Positions 1 to 8,375 are shown, counted from the first letter of the stretch. The stretch is 64,000 bases of DNA from Leptotrichia hofstadii (GCF_007990525.1 NZ_AP019823.1:248001-312000), one strand, 5' to 3'. Translations and numbers: made by a program. Notes: generated by a model from the letters alone, not told the origin.

Positions 1-1
1 A

Positions 2-274
2 AACATTTTACTGGGAACTATAAAAATAAGCAATATGATTCCAATTTTTGATAAAGCTGTAATTAAATATTATGATATTCACAAGGAAACGGATGAATGC
101 TACAAGAAATTAATTTTAAAGGAATTAAGATTTATTTATGCTAATAAAGAAAAAATTAAAAAAACAGCAATAAAATTATACAATCAAAAAATAAATAATA
201 TGTCAATGGACTATATAAAGCATACGATTGATTTTTTATTATTGGAAGAAAAGGCAAAATTGTATGAAAAATAG
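2..274 (+). CDS. 3' end of an unrecognised gene (partial)
   Basis: The reading frame is open from the window edge to the TAA ending at 274, so this is probably the C-terminal end of a longer protein. An internal ATG at 35 has no Shine-Dalgarno sequence, which argues against a separate small gene. The visible 90 residues are Lys-rich and predicted helical, ending EEKAKLYEK. I do not recognise a family. Confidence 0.5.
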   Translation, partial: NILLGTIKISNMIPIFDKAVIKYYDIHKETDECYKKLILKELRFIYANKEKIKKTAIKLYNQKINNMSMDYIKHTIDFLLLEEKAKLYEK

Positions 275-305
275 TAAAAAAATTTAACTGTATTTTGGGA
301 AAATA

Positions 306-314
306 TGTTAAAAT
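306..314 (+). promoter_or_regulatory. Extended -10 promoter of the FtsZ-like gene
   Basis: TGtTAAAAT lies about 33 bases upstream of the start codon. No good -35 hexamer sits at normal spacing (TTAACT at 284-289 is 19 bases away), so this would rely on the extended TG. Seen in sequence; function inferred. Confidence 0.4.
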
Positions 315-346
315 ATAGAAAATTTTACAATTAAAGGAGAAGAAAA

Positions 347-1195
347 ATGGATGGTGTTGGAATAAAAGTTGTCGGAATCGGTACAGTGGGAAATGAGGTC
401 TTGAATAAGATGATGAAAAAAGAGATTGCGGAAGTTGAATTTGTGGGAATTGACACAAATCAAGGGAATTTGGATAAACTGAATGTAGGAACAAAAATAT
501 TGGTTTCTGAAGATTTAAGTGAAAAAGTGCAGAGTGCATTCAAAAGTACAGATTTAGTATTTATTTTGACAGAAATGTCGGAAAAGAAAAATAACGAGAT
601 AGCCTGCATTGTTTCAGAAGTTGTAAAAACAATGGGAATATTCACAGTAGTTGTAGTTGCTACATCAATTAATTTAAATGGAGGAACTGAAGAAATCAAG
701 AAATTAGAAGAAGTTTCTGATACTGTTATAGTTTTGCCTCTTAAAAAATTAGTGGAAGCATATTCTAGTGCAACTTTTGATAAATTATTTGAAAAAAGAG
801 ATGAAATTTTTATAAAAAATGTAGAATTTATAACAAATCTAATAAAAAAACAAGGTATAGTGAATCTTGATTTTGATGATGTAAAAATAATGCTAGGAAA
901 TTCAGGAGAAGGCATAACAGCATTTGGTAAAGGTGAAGGGCAGGATAAGGTAAAACTTGCTACAGAACAAATAATAAACAGCCCTTTTATAAAAAATCTT
1001 CCAAAAGCGAGAAAGATACTGTTAAGCATTACAGCAGGACCAGACATTGGATTAACGGATTTACAGGAAATAACTATGATTATAAATGAAAAATTTGGAG
1101 CAGACCAGATAAATATACTATGGGGATACATTATGGATGTTGAGCTTGAAGATAAAATTGAAGTGGAAATGCTGATAACGGATTTTTATAAATAA
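347..1195 (+). CDS. Degenerate FtsZ-like protein (cell-division paralogue)
   Basis: A 282-residue protein that aligns end to end with the tubulin-like core of FtsZ but has lost its nucleotide-binding signatures. Residues 5-20 (GIKVVGIGTVGNEVLN) match the first FtsZ strand and loop, but the glycine run is reduced. The GAGANP loop is deleted. The tubulin signature GGGTGTG after DMVFI is replaced by EMSEKKNNE (about 76-84). By contrast the T7 loop GIVNLDFDDVKIML (170-183) keeps the N, D, D pattern (N173, D175, D178) that completes the GTPase site of a neighbouring subunit, and the C-terminal subdomain (SPFI...ILLSITAGPDIGL) is well kept. It ends after the core, with no FtsA/ZipA-binding tail. 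AAAGGAG precedes the ATG. It probably cannot bind GTP and may act on canonical FtsZ; no ftsA or other division gene is adjacent. Homology is confident, role inferred. Confidence 0.8.
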   Translation: MDGVGIKVVGIGTVGNEVLNKMMKKEIAEVEFVGIDTNQGNLDKLNVGTKILVSEDLSEKVQSAFKSTDLVFILTEMSEKKNNEIACIVSEVVKTMGIFTVVVVATSINLNGGTEEIKKLEEVSDTVIVLPLKKLVEAYSSATFDKLFEKRDEIFIKNVEFITNLIKKQGIVNLDFDDVKIMLGNSGEGITAFGKGEGQDKVKLATEQIINSPFIKNLPKARKILLSITAGPDIGLTDLQEITMIINEKFGADQINILWGYIMDVELEDKIEVEMLITDFYK

Positions 1196-1256
1196 ATGTA
1201 TATAAAATAATACTAAAATTGAAGTATGTAGTATATATATATTATGAAAAAAGTAA

Positions 1257-1727
1257 ATGTCAAAAATTAGAAGTTATAGAGGTAAAAGTGTGATAAGAGA
1301 GATTAATGTACTAGATGCGAAGGATATACAAGAAATTTGTAAAGATGAGTTAGGATATAATGTTGATATTAATACTGTCAAGACGCAAATTGAAAAATTA
1401 TCTATTGATTATGAACATCATATTATCGCAGTATATGAAGATAAAAAAACAAGTAAGGTTGTTGGTTTTGTTCATGCAGAGATGTATGAAAGTTTATACA
1501 GTGATATTGGATTAAATATATTAGGATTAGCAGTAAGTTCCAATTTTCAAGGCAAGGGTATAGGAAAAAAACTGATGGTTTTTGTTGAAGAGTATGCTTT
1601 AAACAATAATATTAATTTTATTAGATTAAATTCTGGTTCTCATCGTTTAGAAGCACATAAATTTTATGAAAATATTGGTTATACTTGTAATAAAATTCAA
1701 AAACGTTTTATAAAAATATTTCGATAA
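1257..1727 (+). CDS. GNAT family N-acetyltransferase
   Basis: A 156-residue GCN5-related acetyltransferase. The acetyl-CoA pyrophosphate-binding motif is visible as SNFQGKGIGKKL (about residues 98-109), after the beta-4 strand GLNILGLAVS. The C-terminal SGSHRLEAHKFYENIGY is the usual late GNAT motif, where a Tyr often serves as general acid. The substrate cannot be told. The ATG at 1257 has only a weak purine-rich site; an upstream ATG at 1244 is out of frame and stops at once. It lies alone between the FtsZ-like gene and a terminator, so it may be read through from that promoter. Confidence 0.85.
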   Translation: MSKIRSYRGKSVIREINVLDAKDIQEICKDELGYNVDINTVKTQIEKLSIDYEHHIIAVYEDKKTSKVVGFVHAEMYESLYSDIGLNILGLAVSSNFQGKGIGKKLMVFVEEYALNNNINFIRLNSGSHRLEAHKFYENIGYTCNKIQKRFIKIFR

Positions 1728-1760
1728 ATAGGTGCTAATAATAAAATTTTAAAATTTCAG

Positions 1761-1800
1761 AGAAGTAAAAGCAGTAAGCTGATACTTCTTCTTTTTCTTT
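1761..1800 (+). terminator. Rho-independent terminator after the acetyltransferase
   Basis: Inverted repeat AGAAGTA (1761-1767) and TACTTCT (1783-1789), followed by a T-rich tract TCTTTTTCTTTTTT. Confidence 0.6.
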
Positions 1801-1903
1801 TTTGATAAAAAAATTGTGAGAATATACGTATACTAAAGTTCATTTAAATAACGAAATTATAGTAAAACTTATTTAAAATCAAACTCAAAAGCTATGACTA
1901 TTT

Positions 1904-1960
1904 TACTCAAACCATAAATTTATATAATTTTAGCAGTTTAATTTAAAATAGGTTTGAGTA
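1904..1960. repeat. Long-loop inverted repeat in the 1728-2278 gap
   Basis: TACTCAAACC (1904-1913) is perfectly complementary to GGTTTGAGTA (1951-1960), across a 37-base AT-rich loop. The same CTCAA / TTGAG pairing recurs at 2866-2919 and, less perfectly, at about 2177-2219, always beside a dispersed repeat. It is probably part of that repeat family. The gap holds no credible gene. Confidence 0.5.
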
Positions 1961-1981
1961 TATTACAAACTTTTTTAAGAA

Positions 1982-2043
1982 AGGATAGAAACCTTTATTG
2001 CAAGGTAAGGATTTACGGCAATGAGCAATCCTACGAAAATAAA
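1982..2043 (+). repeat. Dispersed repeat family 1, copy a
   Basis: Contains the core GGCAATGAGCAATCCT followed by ACGAAAATAAA, shared with 2949-2983 and, inverted, with 58711-58745. The left part (AAACCTTTATTGCAAGGTAA) also matches the inverted copy. The core can fold with an AGGATT / AATCCT stem around an unpaired GCAATGAGC loop. No coding potential seen. Confidence 0.7.
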
Positions 2044-2158
2044 AAAGAAAAAATATTTATCGATCAAATATCTAAAAAATAATAAAATCAAATTGTTGAA
2101 ATTTGAAAAAATAAAAGTTGAAAAAAATTAGAAAAATTTTCTTTTTTTGGAAAAAATG

Positions 2159-2167
2159 TGGTATAAT
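2159..2167 (+). promoter_or_regulatory. Extended -10 promoter of rfaE2
   Basis: TGgTATAAT lies about 110 bases upstream of rfaE2. The same TGgTATAAT is found before lptD, another lipopolysaccharide gene. No convincing -35 hexamer. Confidence 0.5.
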
Positions 2168-2278
2168 TTGATGTATGCTCAAACCTTTTTAAAATTAAAT
2201 AAACTTAGGGATTGAGTAAATTATGAATTAAAAACATTATAATTATAAATAGAATAGATAAATATATTGGAGAGAAAA

Positions 2279-2773
2279 TTGGAAAAAAGTTTTAAAGATA
2301 ATTTGCTGACTGCTGATGAAATGAGATATGAAATAGTGAGATTGCAGAAGGCTGGGAAAAAGGTAGTTTTTACTAATGGAGTTTTTGATATTTTACATGT
2401 TGGGCATTTGACTTATCTGGAGGAAGCCAGAAATTTAGGCGATATTTTGGTTGTAGGTGTAAATAGCGATGCTTCAGTTAAAGTGAACAAGGGAGATAAA
2501 AGACCTATAAATAGTGAAACAAATAGAGCTTTTGTGCTTTTGGGTACAAAGTTTGTAGACTATACAGTAATTTTTAACGAAAAAACACCAGAAAAACTGC
2601 TGGATATTTTAAAGCCAGATATTCACGTAAAAGGCGGAGATTACAAAAAAGAAGACTTGCCAGAAACAAAAGTTGTTGAAAAAAATGGCGGAGAAGTAAA
2701 GATTTTATCCTTCGTGGATAACATTTCCACAACGGAGATTATTAATAAAATTATTGAAGTTTATAAAAAATAA
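2279..2773 (+). CDS. rfaE2: D-glycero-beta-D-manno-heptose 1-phosphate adenylyltransferase
   Basis: Transfers AMP from ATP to heptose 1-phosphate, giving ADP-heptose for the lipopolysaccharide inner core. The protein is the stand-alone nucleotidyltransferase half of the two-domain HldE enzyme. It shows the cytidylyltransferase-type motif TNGVFDILHVGHLTYL, the ribose-binding region GVNSDASV, and the C-terminal NISTTEII, which matches the usual ISTT signature. Length of 164 residues is normal for the split form. I chose the TTG at 2279 because GGAG (2269-2272) sits six bases before it; another in-frame TTG at 2267 overlaps that ribosome site. The kinase half (RfaE1) and isomerase (GmhA) are not in this window. 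Confidence 0.9.
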   Translation: MEKSFKDNLLTADEMRYEIVRLQKAGKKVVFTNGVFDILHVGHLTYLEEARNLGDILVVGVNSDASVKVNKGDKRPINSETNRAFVLLGTKFVDYTVIFNEKTPEKLLDILKPDIHVKGGDYKKEDLPETKVVEKNGGEVKILSFVDNISTTEIINKIIEVYKK

Positions 2774-2794
2774 TTTATAGATTTACTTTTCTAG

Positions 2795-2829
2795 TATTTT
2801 GTTAAAAATGGTTATACTATAACAAAATA
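2795..2829. terminator. Perfect inverted repeat after rfaE2
   Basis: TATTTTGTTA (2795-2804) pairs perfectly with TAACAAAATA (2820-2829), followed by ACTTTTTTAG. Its position just after rfaE2 suggests a terminator, although the stem is AT-rich. Confidence 0.45.
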
Positions 2830-2865
2830 ACTTTTTTAGTTTTAATAAACTGACGAAGCTTTTAG

Positions 2866-2983
2866 TTGCTCAACTATGATTGTTTGACGACTGAAAGGAG
2901 GAGTTTCGGAGTTGAGTAAATAAAAGTCGTAGTCTAGCCATAGGTGCAGGATTTGCGGCAATGAGCAATCCTGCGAAAATAAA
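2866..2983 (+). repeat. Dispersed repeat family 1, copy b
   Basis: Begins with an inverted repeat TTGCTCAACT / AGTTGAGTAA (2866-2875, 2910-2919), passes through CGTAGTCTAGCCATAGGT (also found inverted at 58803-58822) and ends with the family core GCGGCAATGAGCAATCCTGC plus GAAAATAAA. Here the core hairpin is best: GCAGGATT pairs with AATCCTGC. It fills most of the gap between rfaE2 and tsaE. Confidence 0.7.
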
Positions 2984-3081
2984 TGAAGAAAAACTTAAAA
3001 ATGATAGAAGAAATATTTGTTAATAAAATATATTTTTATTTAAAAATATAATTTAATTGAAATTTAGAAGTGAGAAAAATT

Positions 3082-3534
3082 ATGAAAAATAAAATATTAA
3101 CATTTGATAAGATAGATAAATTAGCAAAAAAATTAGCAGAAAAATTAAAAAATGGAGGCTGTCTAGGACTTATTGGAGATTTGGGAGCGGGGAAGACTAC
3201 GTTTACTAAGAAGATTTGTGAATGTTACAATGTTACAGAGAATGTGAAAAGTCCGACTTTTACCTATGTTATTGAGTATAGCTCTGGAGATGTGCCTGTG
3301 TATCATTTTGATGTTTACAGGATTAATGATTCTGAGGAAATTTATGAGATTGGGTTTGAGGATTATATTGGGGAAGATGGAAGTGTTGTGATTATTGAGT
3401 GGGTGGACAAGATTTTGGATGAGATGCCTGAGGATGCGGTGTTTGTTGAGATAAATCATTATTCTGATACGGCTCGTGAAGTTTCTGTTTATACACTTAA
3501 AAATGATAAAAAAATAGATTTTGAAATAGAATAA
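3082..3534 (+). CDS. tsaE: tRNA t6A37 biosynthesis ATPase TsaE
   Basis: The ATPase of the bacterial complex that installs threonylcarbamoyl-adenosine at position 37 of ANN-decoding tRNAs. A Walker A motif GDLGAGKTT is at residues 32-40, followed by the family-specific KSPTFTYVIEY and HFDVYRI, then the acidic EWVDKI. Length of 150 residues is normal. An in-frame GTG at 3070 is possible, but the ATG at 3082 is preceded by GTGAG at better spacing. It is followed by tsaB, its complex partner; tsaC lies on the other strand at about 40 kb, and tsaD is not in this window. Confidence 0.92.
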   Translation: MKNKILTFDKIDKLAKKLAEKLKNGGCLGLIGDLGAGKTTFTKKICECYNVTENVKSPTFTYVIEYSSGDVPVYHFDVYRINDSEEIYEIGFEDYIGEDGSVVIIEWVDKILDEMPEDAVFVEINHYSDTAREVSVYTLKNDKKIDFEIE

Positions 3535-3677
3535 TTTAGTTTTTAATATTTGGATTTTATACTAAATTGATTACTGGATTAAGTGAAATTAGTTTTTGAG
3601 CGGAATATTAATTATTGGATTTGATTTTAAAGAAGTTTTATTGTAAAAGTGAAGAAAATTGAAAAATGGAGAAAAAT

Positions 3678-4418
3678 ATGTTGATATTTGCGATAACGAC
3701 TACAACTAAGCTGGCTGGATTGTCGCTTTATGAGAAAGATAAGCTGTTAGGGGAAATACATGTGGAAATGGCAAAAACACATTCTACTACGATTTTGGAG
3801 CAGATTGACAGCCTTTTGAAATGGACAGGGAAAAAGCTGGATGAAATTGAAAATGTAATTGTTTCGATAGGACCTGGTTCATTTACGGGTGTTAGAATAG
3901 CAATTTCAGTTGTAAAGGGGCTTTTTTTTGGACGGAATGTAAATTTTTATGAAGTGAATGAACTGGATGCACTTGGATTTCAGGGGTATTATAATTTGAA
4001 AACAAGTTTGGGAAATGATGAAGATGTGAAAATATATTCGATGATTGATTCGCGAAAGGAAAAGATTTATTGTGCGGGTTATGAAACTTTAAGTGAAAAT
4101 AAACTAAAATTGGTAAAAAATTATGAAGTTACAAAACTTGACAATGTAATTGATGAAATAATTGAAAATAAGGGAAATAATAAAAAAGTTTATCTAATTG
4201 GGGACGCAGTTTTTAATTATAAGGCTAAGATATTGGATAAATTGGGAAATTGTTTAAAAATATTTGAAGATAAAAATTTGACAATTAATACGATGACATT
4301 TGTGCAGATGCTTTTAGATAAAAATTTGGAAAATGCTGGTGTGGTAAGAAAGACTGATATTTTTAATCTGAAACCAGATTATCTGGAAAAATCACAGGCG
4401 GAAAGGGATAAAAAATAA
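3678..4418 (+). CDS. tsaB: tRNA t6A37 biosynthesis protein TsaB
   Basis: ASKHA-fold partner of TsaD and TsaE in t6A synthesis. Recognised by the N-terminal LIFAITTTTKLAGLSLYE, the KTHSTTIL region and the signature IGPGSFTGVRIAIS with GLFFG. Length of 246 residues is normal. The ATG at 3678 is chosen because GGAG (3668-3671) lies six bases before it, whereas the ATG at 3666 has no proper ribosome site. The stop codon overlaps the ftsY start (TAATG), so the two are translationally coupled. Confidence 0.92.
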   Translation: MLIFAITTTTKLAGLSLYEKDKLLGEIHVEMAKTHSTTILEQIDSLLKWTGKKLDEIENVIVSIGPGSFTGVRIAISVVKGLFFGRNVNFYEVNELDALGFQGYYNLKTSLGNDEDVKIYSMIDSRKEKIYCAGYETLSENKLKLVKNYEVTKLDNVIDEIIENKGNNKKVYLIGDAVFNYKAKILDKLGNCLKIFEDKNLTINTMTFVQMLLDKNLENAGVVRKTDIFNLKPDYLEKSQAERDKK

Positions 4419-5608
4419 TGCTGAAAAATTTTTTTAAATTTGGAAAAAAGAAAAAAGATGAAGACCAGAAGGACACTTTGGAAAATCAAATAGAAAAAGA
4501 AATTGAGGAAAGCCAAAGTGAAATAGATAAAATTAAAGCTGAAACTGAAAAGGAAATAAAAGAAACAGCTGAAGAAATTTTGGGAAAAAATCGTAAAAAA
4601 TCTGAAAATAAAGATAAAAATTTAAAAATAGGAAAAAGTGAAAATGAAATAGAAAAAATAGAAGAAACATCAGATGAAAAAATAAAAAGCAAACCTAAAT
4701 TAAAGCCTTTAAAAGATAGGCTGGCAACTCCAAAAAAAGGATTTTTTGGAAAATTGAAGGAAATGCTTCTGGGTAAAGCTATAGATGATGATTTGTACGA
4801 AGAATTGGAAGAATTGCTTATTCAGTCAGATATTGGGATGAATATGACAATGCAGCTTGTGGAGGAGCTGGAAAAATCAGTTTCACGAAAAAAACTGAAA
4901 ACGTCGGAGCAAATTTACGATGAATTAAAGGAATTGCTTAAAGCAAAACTTATTTACAATGATGAAAGCAGCACAAAATTAAAATTGCAGGATGGAAAGC
5001 TTAATATTCTTTTGGTTGTGGGAGTAAATGGTGTTGGAAAGACTACTTCTATTGGTAAAATTGCCAAAAAATTGAAGGATAGCGGGAAAAAGGTTATTAT
5101 TGGGGCTGGAGATACGTTTAGAGCTGCTGCGATTGAGCAAGTTGAGGAATGGGGAAAACGGACTGGAGTGGAAGTTGTAAAGCAGGCACATGGGAGCGAT
5201 CCTGCCGCTGTAATTTTTGATACAGTAAAAACTGCAAAAAATCGTGGATTTGATGTGGCAATACTGGATACGGCTGGAAGACTTCATAATAAACGTGATT
5301 TGATGAAGGAGCTTGAAAAAATAAATAAAATTATACGTGAACAGTCTGGAGAAACGGATTTTGAAACTTTACTTGTAATTGACAGCACAACTGGGCAGAA
5401 TGGATTGGAACAGGCTAGAATATTTAATGAAATTGTAGATTTGACAGGAATTATTTTGACAAAATTTGACGGGACGGCAAAAGGAGGGATTATTTTCCCG
5501 ATTACAGAAGAGCTGAAAAAACCGATTAAATTTATAGGTGTCGGAGAAGGAATCGAGGATTTGCGGGAATTTGATACAAAGGAATTTGTTGAAGCTATGT
5601 TTGATTAA
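4418..5608 (+). CDS. ftsY: Signal recognition particle receptor FtsY
   Basis: GTPase that docks SRP-ribosome complexes at the membrane. Residues 1 to about 100 form a very charged Lys/Glu-rich A domain with coiled-coil character. The N domain follows, then the G domain with GVNGVGKTT (202-210), GDTFRAAAIEQ, DTAGRLHNK, TKFDGTAKGG and the closing GVGEGIEDL. The length of 396 is within the range for FtsY proteins with a long acidic leader. It starts on the last base of the tsaB stop. Confidence 0.95.
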   Translation: MLKNFFKFGKKKKDEDQKDTLENQIEKEIEESQSEIDKIKAETEKEIKETAEEILGKNRKKSENKDKNLKIGKSENEIEKIEETSDEKIKSKPKLKPLKDRLATPKKGFFGKLKEMLLGKAIDDDLYEELEELLIQSDIGMNMTMQLVEELEKSVSRKKLKTSEQIYDELKELLKAKLIYNDESSTKLKLQDGKLNILLVVGVNGVGKTTSIGKIAKKLKDSGKKVIIGAGDTFRAAAIEQVEEWGKRTGVEVVKQAHGSDPAAVIFDTVKTAKNRGFDVAILDTAGRLHNKRDLMKELEKINKIIREQSGETDFETLLVIDSTTGQNGLEQARIFNEIVDLTGIILTKFDGTAKGGIIFPITEELKKPIKFIGVGEGIEDLREFDTKEFVEAMFD

Positions 5609-5640
5609 TAAAAAAAGAAAATTGAAAAGGAGAGGAAATT

Positions 5641-6645
5641 ATGAACACATTAGCAAATGAATTAAAAGAAAAAGCAAAAAAACTGAACAAGACAATCATT
5701 TTACCTGAAACAGAAGATGAAAGAGTTTTGCGGGCAACAGAAAAAATCATTAATGAAGGAATCGCAAAAATAGCGCTGGTCGGAGATGAGAAAAAGTTAA
5801 AGGAAAAAGCGGCTGAACTGGGGGTTTCGTTGGAAGGAGCGATTTTCTATAATCCTGATTCGTGTGCAACAATTGACGCTATGTCGGAACTTTTGAGAAA
5901 AAGAAGAGAGAAAAAAGGTATGACATTAGAAACTGCAAAAGCAACACTTATGTCAGATCCAAGATATTTTGCGGCAATGCTTGTACATCAAGGAAGAGTT
6001 GACGGAATGGTAGCAGGTTCGGCTTCACCAACAGCCCATGTTTTAAGAGCGGCAATTCACATAATTGGACCAAAGGAAGGACTGAAGACAGTATCGAGTT
6101 CTTTTATTATGATAACAAATACGCCTGAATTTGGAGATAACGGAACTCTTGTGTATTCTGATGGTGGGGTAATACCTAGTCCTACTGCTATGCAGCTTGC
6201 TGATATTGCTATTTCTGCAGCAGAAAAAGCTAGATTTACTGCTGGAATAAAAGAGCCTAAAGTGGCATTTCTATCATTTTCTACAAAGGGAAGTGCAGAT
6301 GGAGTGTCTGTAAGCAAAGTTAGAGAAGCTATCGAAATTTTAAAAGTTAGAAATGTTGATTTTGAATTTGATGGGGAATTACAGCTGGATGCCGCGATTA
6401 TTCCTGAAGTAGCTGCTGCAAAAGCGCCTGGCTCAAAAGTGGCAGGACAGGCAAATGTATTGATTTTCCCTGACTTAGATTCAGGAAATATCGGTTATAA
6501 ATTAACACAGAGATTGGCTAAGGCAAAAGCATTAGGGCCTTTAATTCAAGGATTGGCACGTCCAGTTCACGATCTTTCAAGAGGATGCAGCGTGGAAGAT
6601 ATTGTGGAAGTCGTGGCAATTACTGCCGTTGAATCAGAAATGTAA
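5641..6645 (+). CDS. pta: Phosphate acetyltransferase
   Basis: Converts acetyl-CoA and phosphate to acetyl phosphate, first step of acetate formation with ATP gain. The 334-residue single-domain form matches the short bacterial Pta type. Visible motifs are ILPETEDERVLRA at the start, GRVDGMVAGSASPTAHVLRA in the middle, and FPDLDSGNIGYKL and GLARPVHDLSRG near the end. AAAGGAG precedes the ATG. It is followed at 42 bases by ackA, so the two form the standard acetate operon. Confidence 0.96.
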   Translation: MNTLANELKEKAKKLNKTIILPETEDERVLRATEKIINEGIAKIALVGDEKKLKEKAAELGVSLEGAIFYNPDSCATIDAMSELLRKRREKKGMTLETAKATLMSDPRYFAAMLVHQGRVDGMVAGSASPTAHVLRAAIHIIGPKEGLKTVSSSFIMITNTPEFGDNGTLVYSDGGVIPSPTAMQLADIAISAAEKARFTAGIKEPKVAFLSFSTKGSADGVSVSKVREAIEILKVRNVDFEFDGELQLDAAIIPEVAAAKAPGSKVAGQANVLIFPDLDSGNIGYKLTQRLAKAKALGPLIQGLARPVHDLSRGCSVEDIVEVVAITAVESEM

Positions 6646-6687
6646 AACATAAATAAAAATACAAATAAAAAATTTGGAGGGAAATTT

Positions 6688-7884
6688 ATGAAAATTTTGG
6701 TAATAAATTGTGGAAGTTCATCAGCAAAATTTGAACTTATTGACATGACAAATGAGCAATCACTAGCTAAAGGAAACTGTGAAAGAATAGGAATTGCCAA
6801 TCCTATTTTCAGTTATAAAAATCTGCTTACTGGCGAAAAAATTGATAAAATGGAAGTTCCGATGGAAAACCATACAGTTGCGGTAGAATTGATTCTAAAA
6901 ACGCTTCAAGATGAGAAAATAGGGGTAATTTCAAGCGTGGATGAAATAGATTCAATAGGACATAGAATTGTCCACGGTGGAGAATATTATGAAAAATCTG
7001 TAATTGTAGATGACGAAGTTATGAAAAATCTTGAAGAGATAGCGCCACTTGCACCTTTACATAACCCAGCGCATATAATGGGAATAAAAGTTGTCCAAAA
7101 ATTGCTTCCGGGTAAAAAGAATGTAGTTGTATTTGACACGGCTTTCCATCAAACAATGCCAGGAAAAGCATATATGTATCCATATCCTTATGAAGACTAT
7201 ACTGATTTGAAAGTTAGAAAATATGGATTTCATGGGACTTCTCACAGATATGTAAGTGAAGTGGCAAGAGAAATGTTAGGAAAAGAGGATTCTAAAATTA
7301 TAGTTTGCCACCTTGGAAATGGAGCGAGCATTTCAGCAGTTCAGAATGGTAAAGTTGTAGATACATCAATGGGAATGACACCGCTTGCAGGAATTATGAT
7401 GGGAACAAGAACTGGAGATGCAGATCCTGCCTCTGTTATTTATATAATGAGAAAAAGAGGTCTTTCTTTGGATGAAATGAATACGAGAATGAATAAGCAG
7501 TCTGGAATTTTGGGAATATTTGGAGAAAGTTCAGATTTTCGTGATTTAGATACAGCGAGAAGAGGAGGGAACGAAAGGGCTATTTTAGCTTATGAAATGT
7601 TCTGTTACAGAGTGCAGCTTTATATCGGAGCTTATGTCGCAGCGATGAACGGAATTGACGCAATCGCATTTACAGGTGGAATAGGGGAAAATTCGGTTGG
7701 AGTAAAACAGGATATTTGTGAATCGCTTTCATATTTTGGAATTGAGCTGGATGAAGAAAAAAATGCACAAAGATTACCAGGAAATGTTGAATTGTCAACA
7801 AAAGATTCAAAAGTTAAAATTTATAAGATTGAAACAGCAGAAGAACTTGTAATTGCAAGGGATACTTACAGATTAACAAAATAA
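6688..7884 (+). CDS. ackA: Acetate kinase
   Basis: Transfers phosphate from acetyl phosphate to ADP. The 398-residue length is typical. Signature 1 is at the N-terminus (VINCGSSSAKFELI). Signature 2 is visible as YGFHGTSHRYV, with the HLGNGAS phosphate-binding loop, the TPLAGIMMGTRTGD segment and FTGGIGENS of the ASKHA fold. TTGGAGGG precedes the ATG. A terminator follows at 7892. Confidence 0.97.
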   Translation: MKILVINCGSSSAKFELIDMTNEQSLAKGNCERIGIANPIFSYKNLLTGEKIDKMEVPMENHTVAVELILKTLQDEKIGVISSVDEIDSIGHRIVHGGEYYEKSVIVDDEVMKNLEEIAPLAPLHNPAHIMGIKVVQKLLPGKKNVVVFDTAFHQTMPGKAYMYPYPYEDYTDLKVRKYGFHGTSHRYVSEVAREMLGKEDSKIIVCHLGNGASISAVQNGKVVDTSMGMTPLAGIMMGTRTGDADPASVIYIMRKRGLSLDEMNTRMNKQSGILGIFGESSDFRDLDTARRGGNERAILAYEMFCYRVQLYIGAYVAAMNGIDAIAFTGGIGENSVGVKQDICESLSYFGIELDEEKNAQRLPGNVELSTKDSKVKIYKIETAEELVIARDTYRLTK

Positions 7885-7891
7885 AAAAAAT

Positions 7892-7920
7892 AGCCAGACT
7901 TTATAGTTTGGCTTTAAATA
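7892..7920 (+). terminator. Terminator of pta-ackA
   Basis: Nine-pair stem AGCCAGACT (7892-7900) with AGTTTGGCT (7905-7913), a TTAT loop and one G-T pair, followed by an AT-rich run ending in six T. Confidence 0.75.
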
Positions 7921-7952
7921 ATTTTTTAAACTATAAAGAAAAGAGGAAAATA

Positions 7953-8375
7953 ATGGCAACATTAAATATAATTTATTACACAGGTACTGGAAATACTGCA
8001 GATATGGCAAAATACATTGGTGAAGGGGCAGAAAACTCTGGAGCCGCTGTAAAACTGATAAATGTGGAAGAAGCTGATGAAAGTGCAGTAAATGCTGATT
8101 TTGTAGCATTTGGATCGCCTGCTGTCGGAGCAGAAGAAATTGCACCAGAAATGGTTGAATTCTTTGAAGGGATAAAAGAACAGATTGTTGGGAAAACAGT
8201 TGGACTTTTTGGTTCTTATGACTGGGGACAAGGCGGCTGGATGGAAACTTGGCGTGAAGAAATGATAAATGAAGGATTTTCGATTGTAAATGACGGATTG
8301 ACAGTTCATCTGGCTGTTGATGATGATGAGAAAATTGAAAAATGTAGAGAGTATGGAAGAGCAATTGTTGGATAA
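7953..8375 (+). CDS. Flavodoxin (short chain)
   Basis: A 140-residue FMN-binding electron carrier. The phosphate-binding loop is the classic YYTGTGNTADMAKYI near the N-terminus; later FMN-contact loops are FGSPAVGAEEIAP and LFGSYDWGQGGWMETWR. Flavodoxins of this length donate electrons in place of ferredoxin in anaerobes. The start at 7953 follows AGAGGA at proper spacing; the frame is open upstream into the ackA terminator but without a ribosome site. It is likely transcribed alone. Confidence 0.93.
   Translation: MATLNIIYYTGTGNTADMAKYIGEGAENSGAAVKLINVEEADESAVNADFVAFGSPAVGAEEIAPEMVEFFEGIKEQIVGKTVGLFGSYDWGQGGWMETWREEMINEGFSIVNDGLTVHLAVDDDEKIEKCREYGRAIVG

Noticed and set aside
460-1131. Long open frame on the minus strand inside the FtsZ-like gene
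   Set aside because: It lies antisense to a gene with clear FtsZ homology, has no ribosome site and reads as low-complexity Ser/Phe/Ile text, so it is a shadow frame.
1904-1960. Riboswitch or T-box before rfaE2
   Set aside because: The inverted repeat lies upstream of the rfaE2 promoter and recurs next to other repeat copies; no conserved riboswitch motif is visible.
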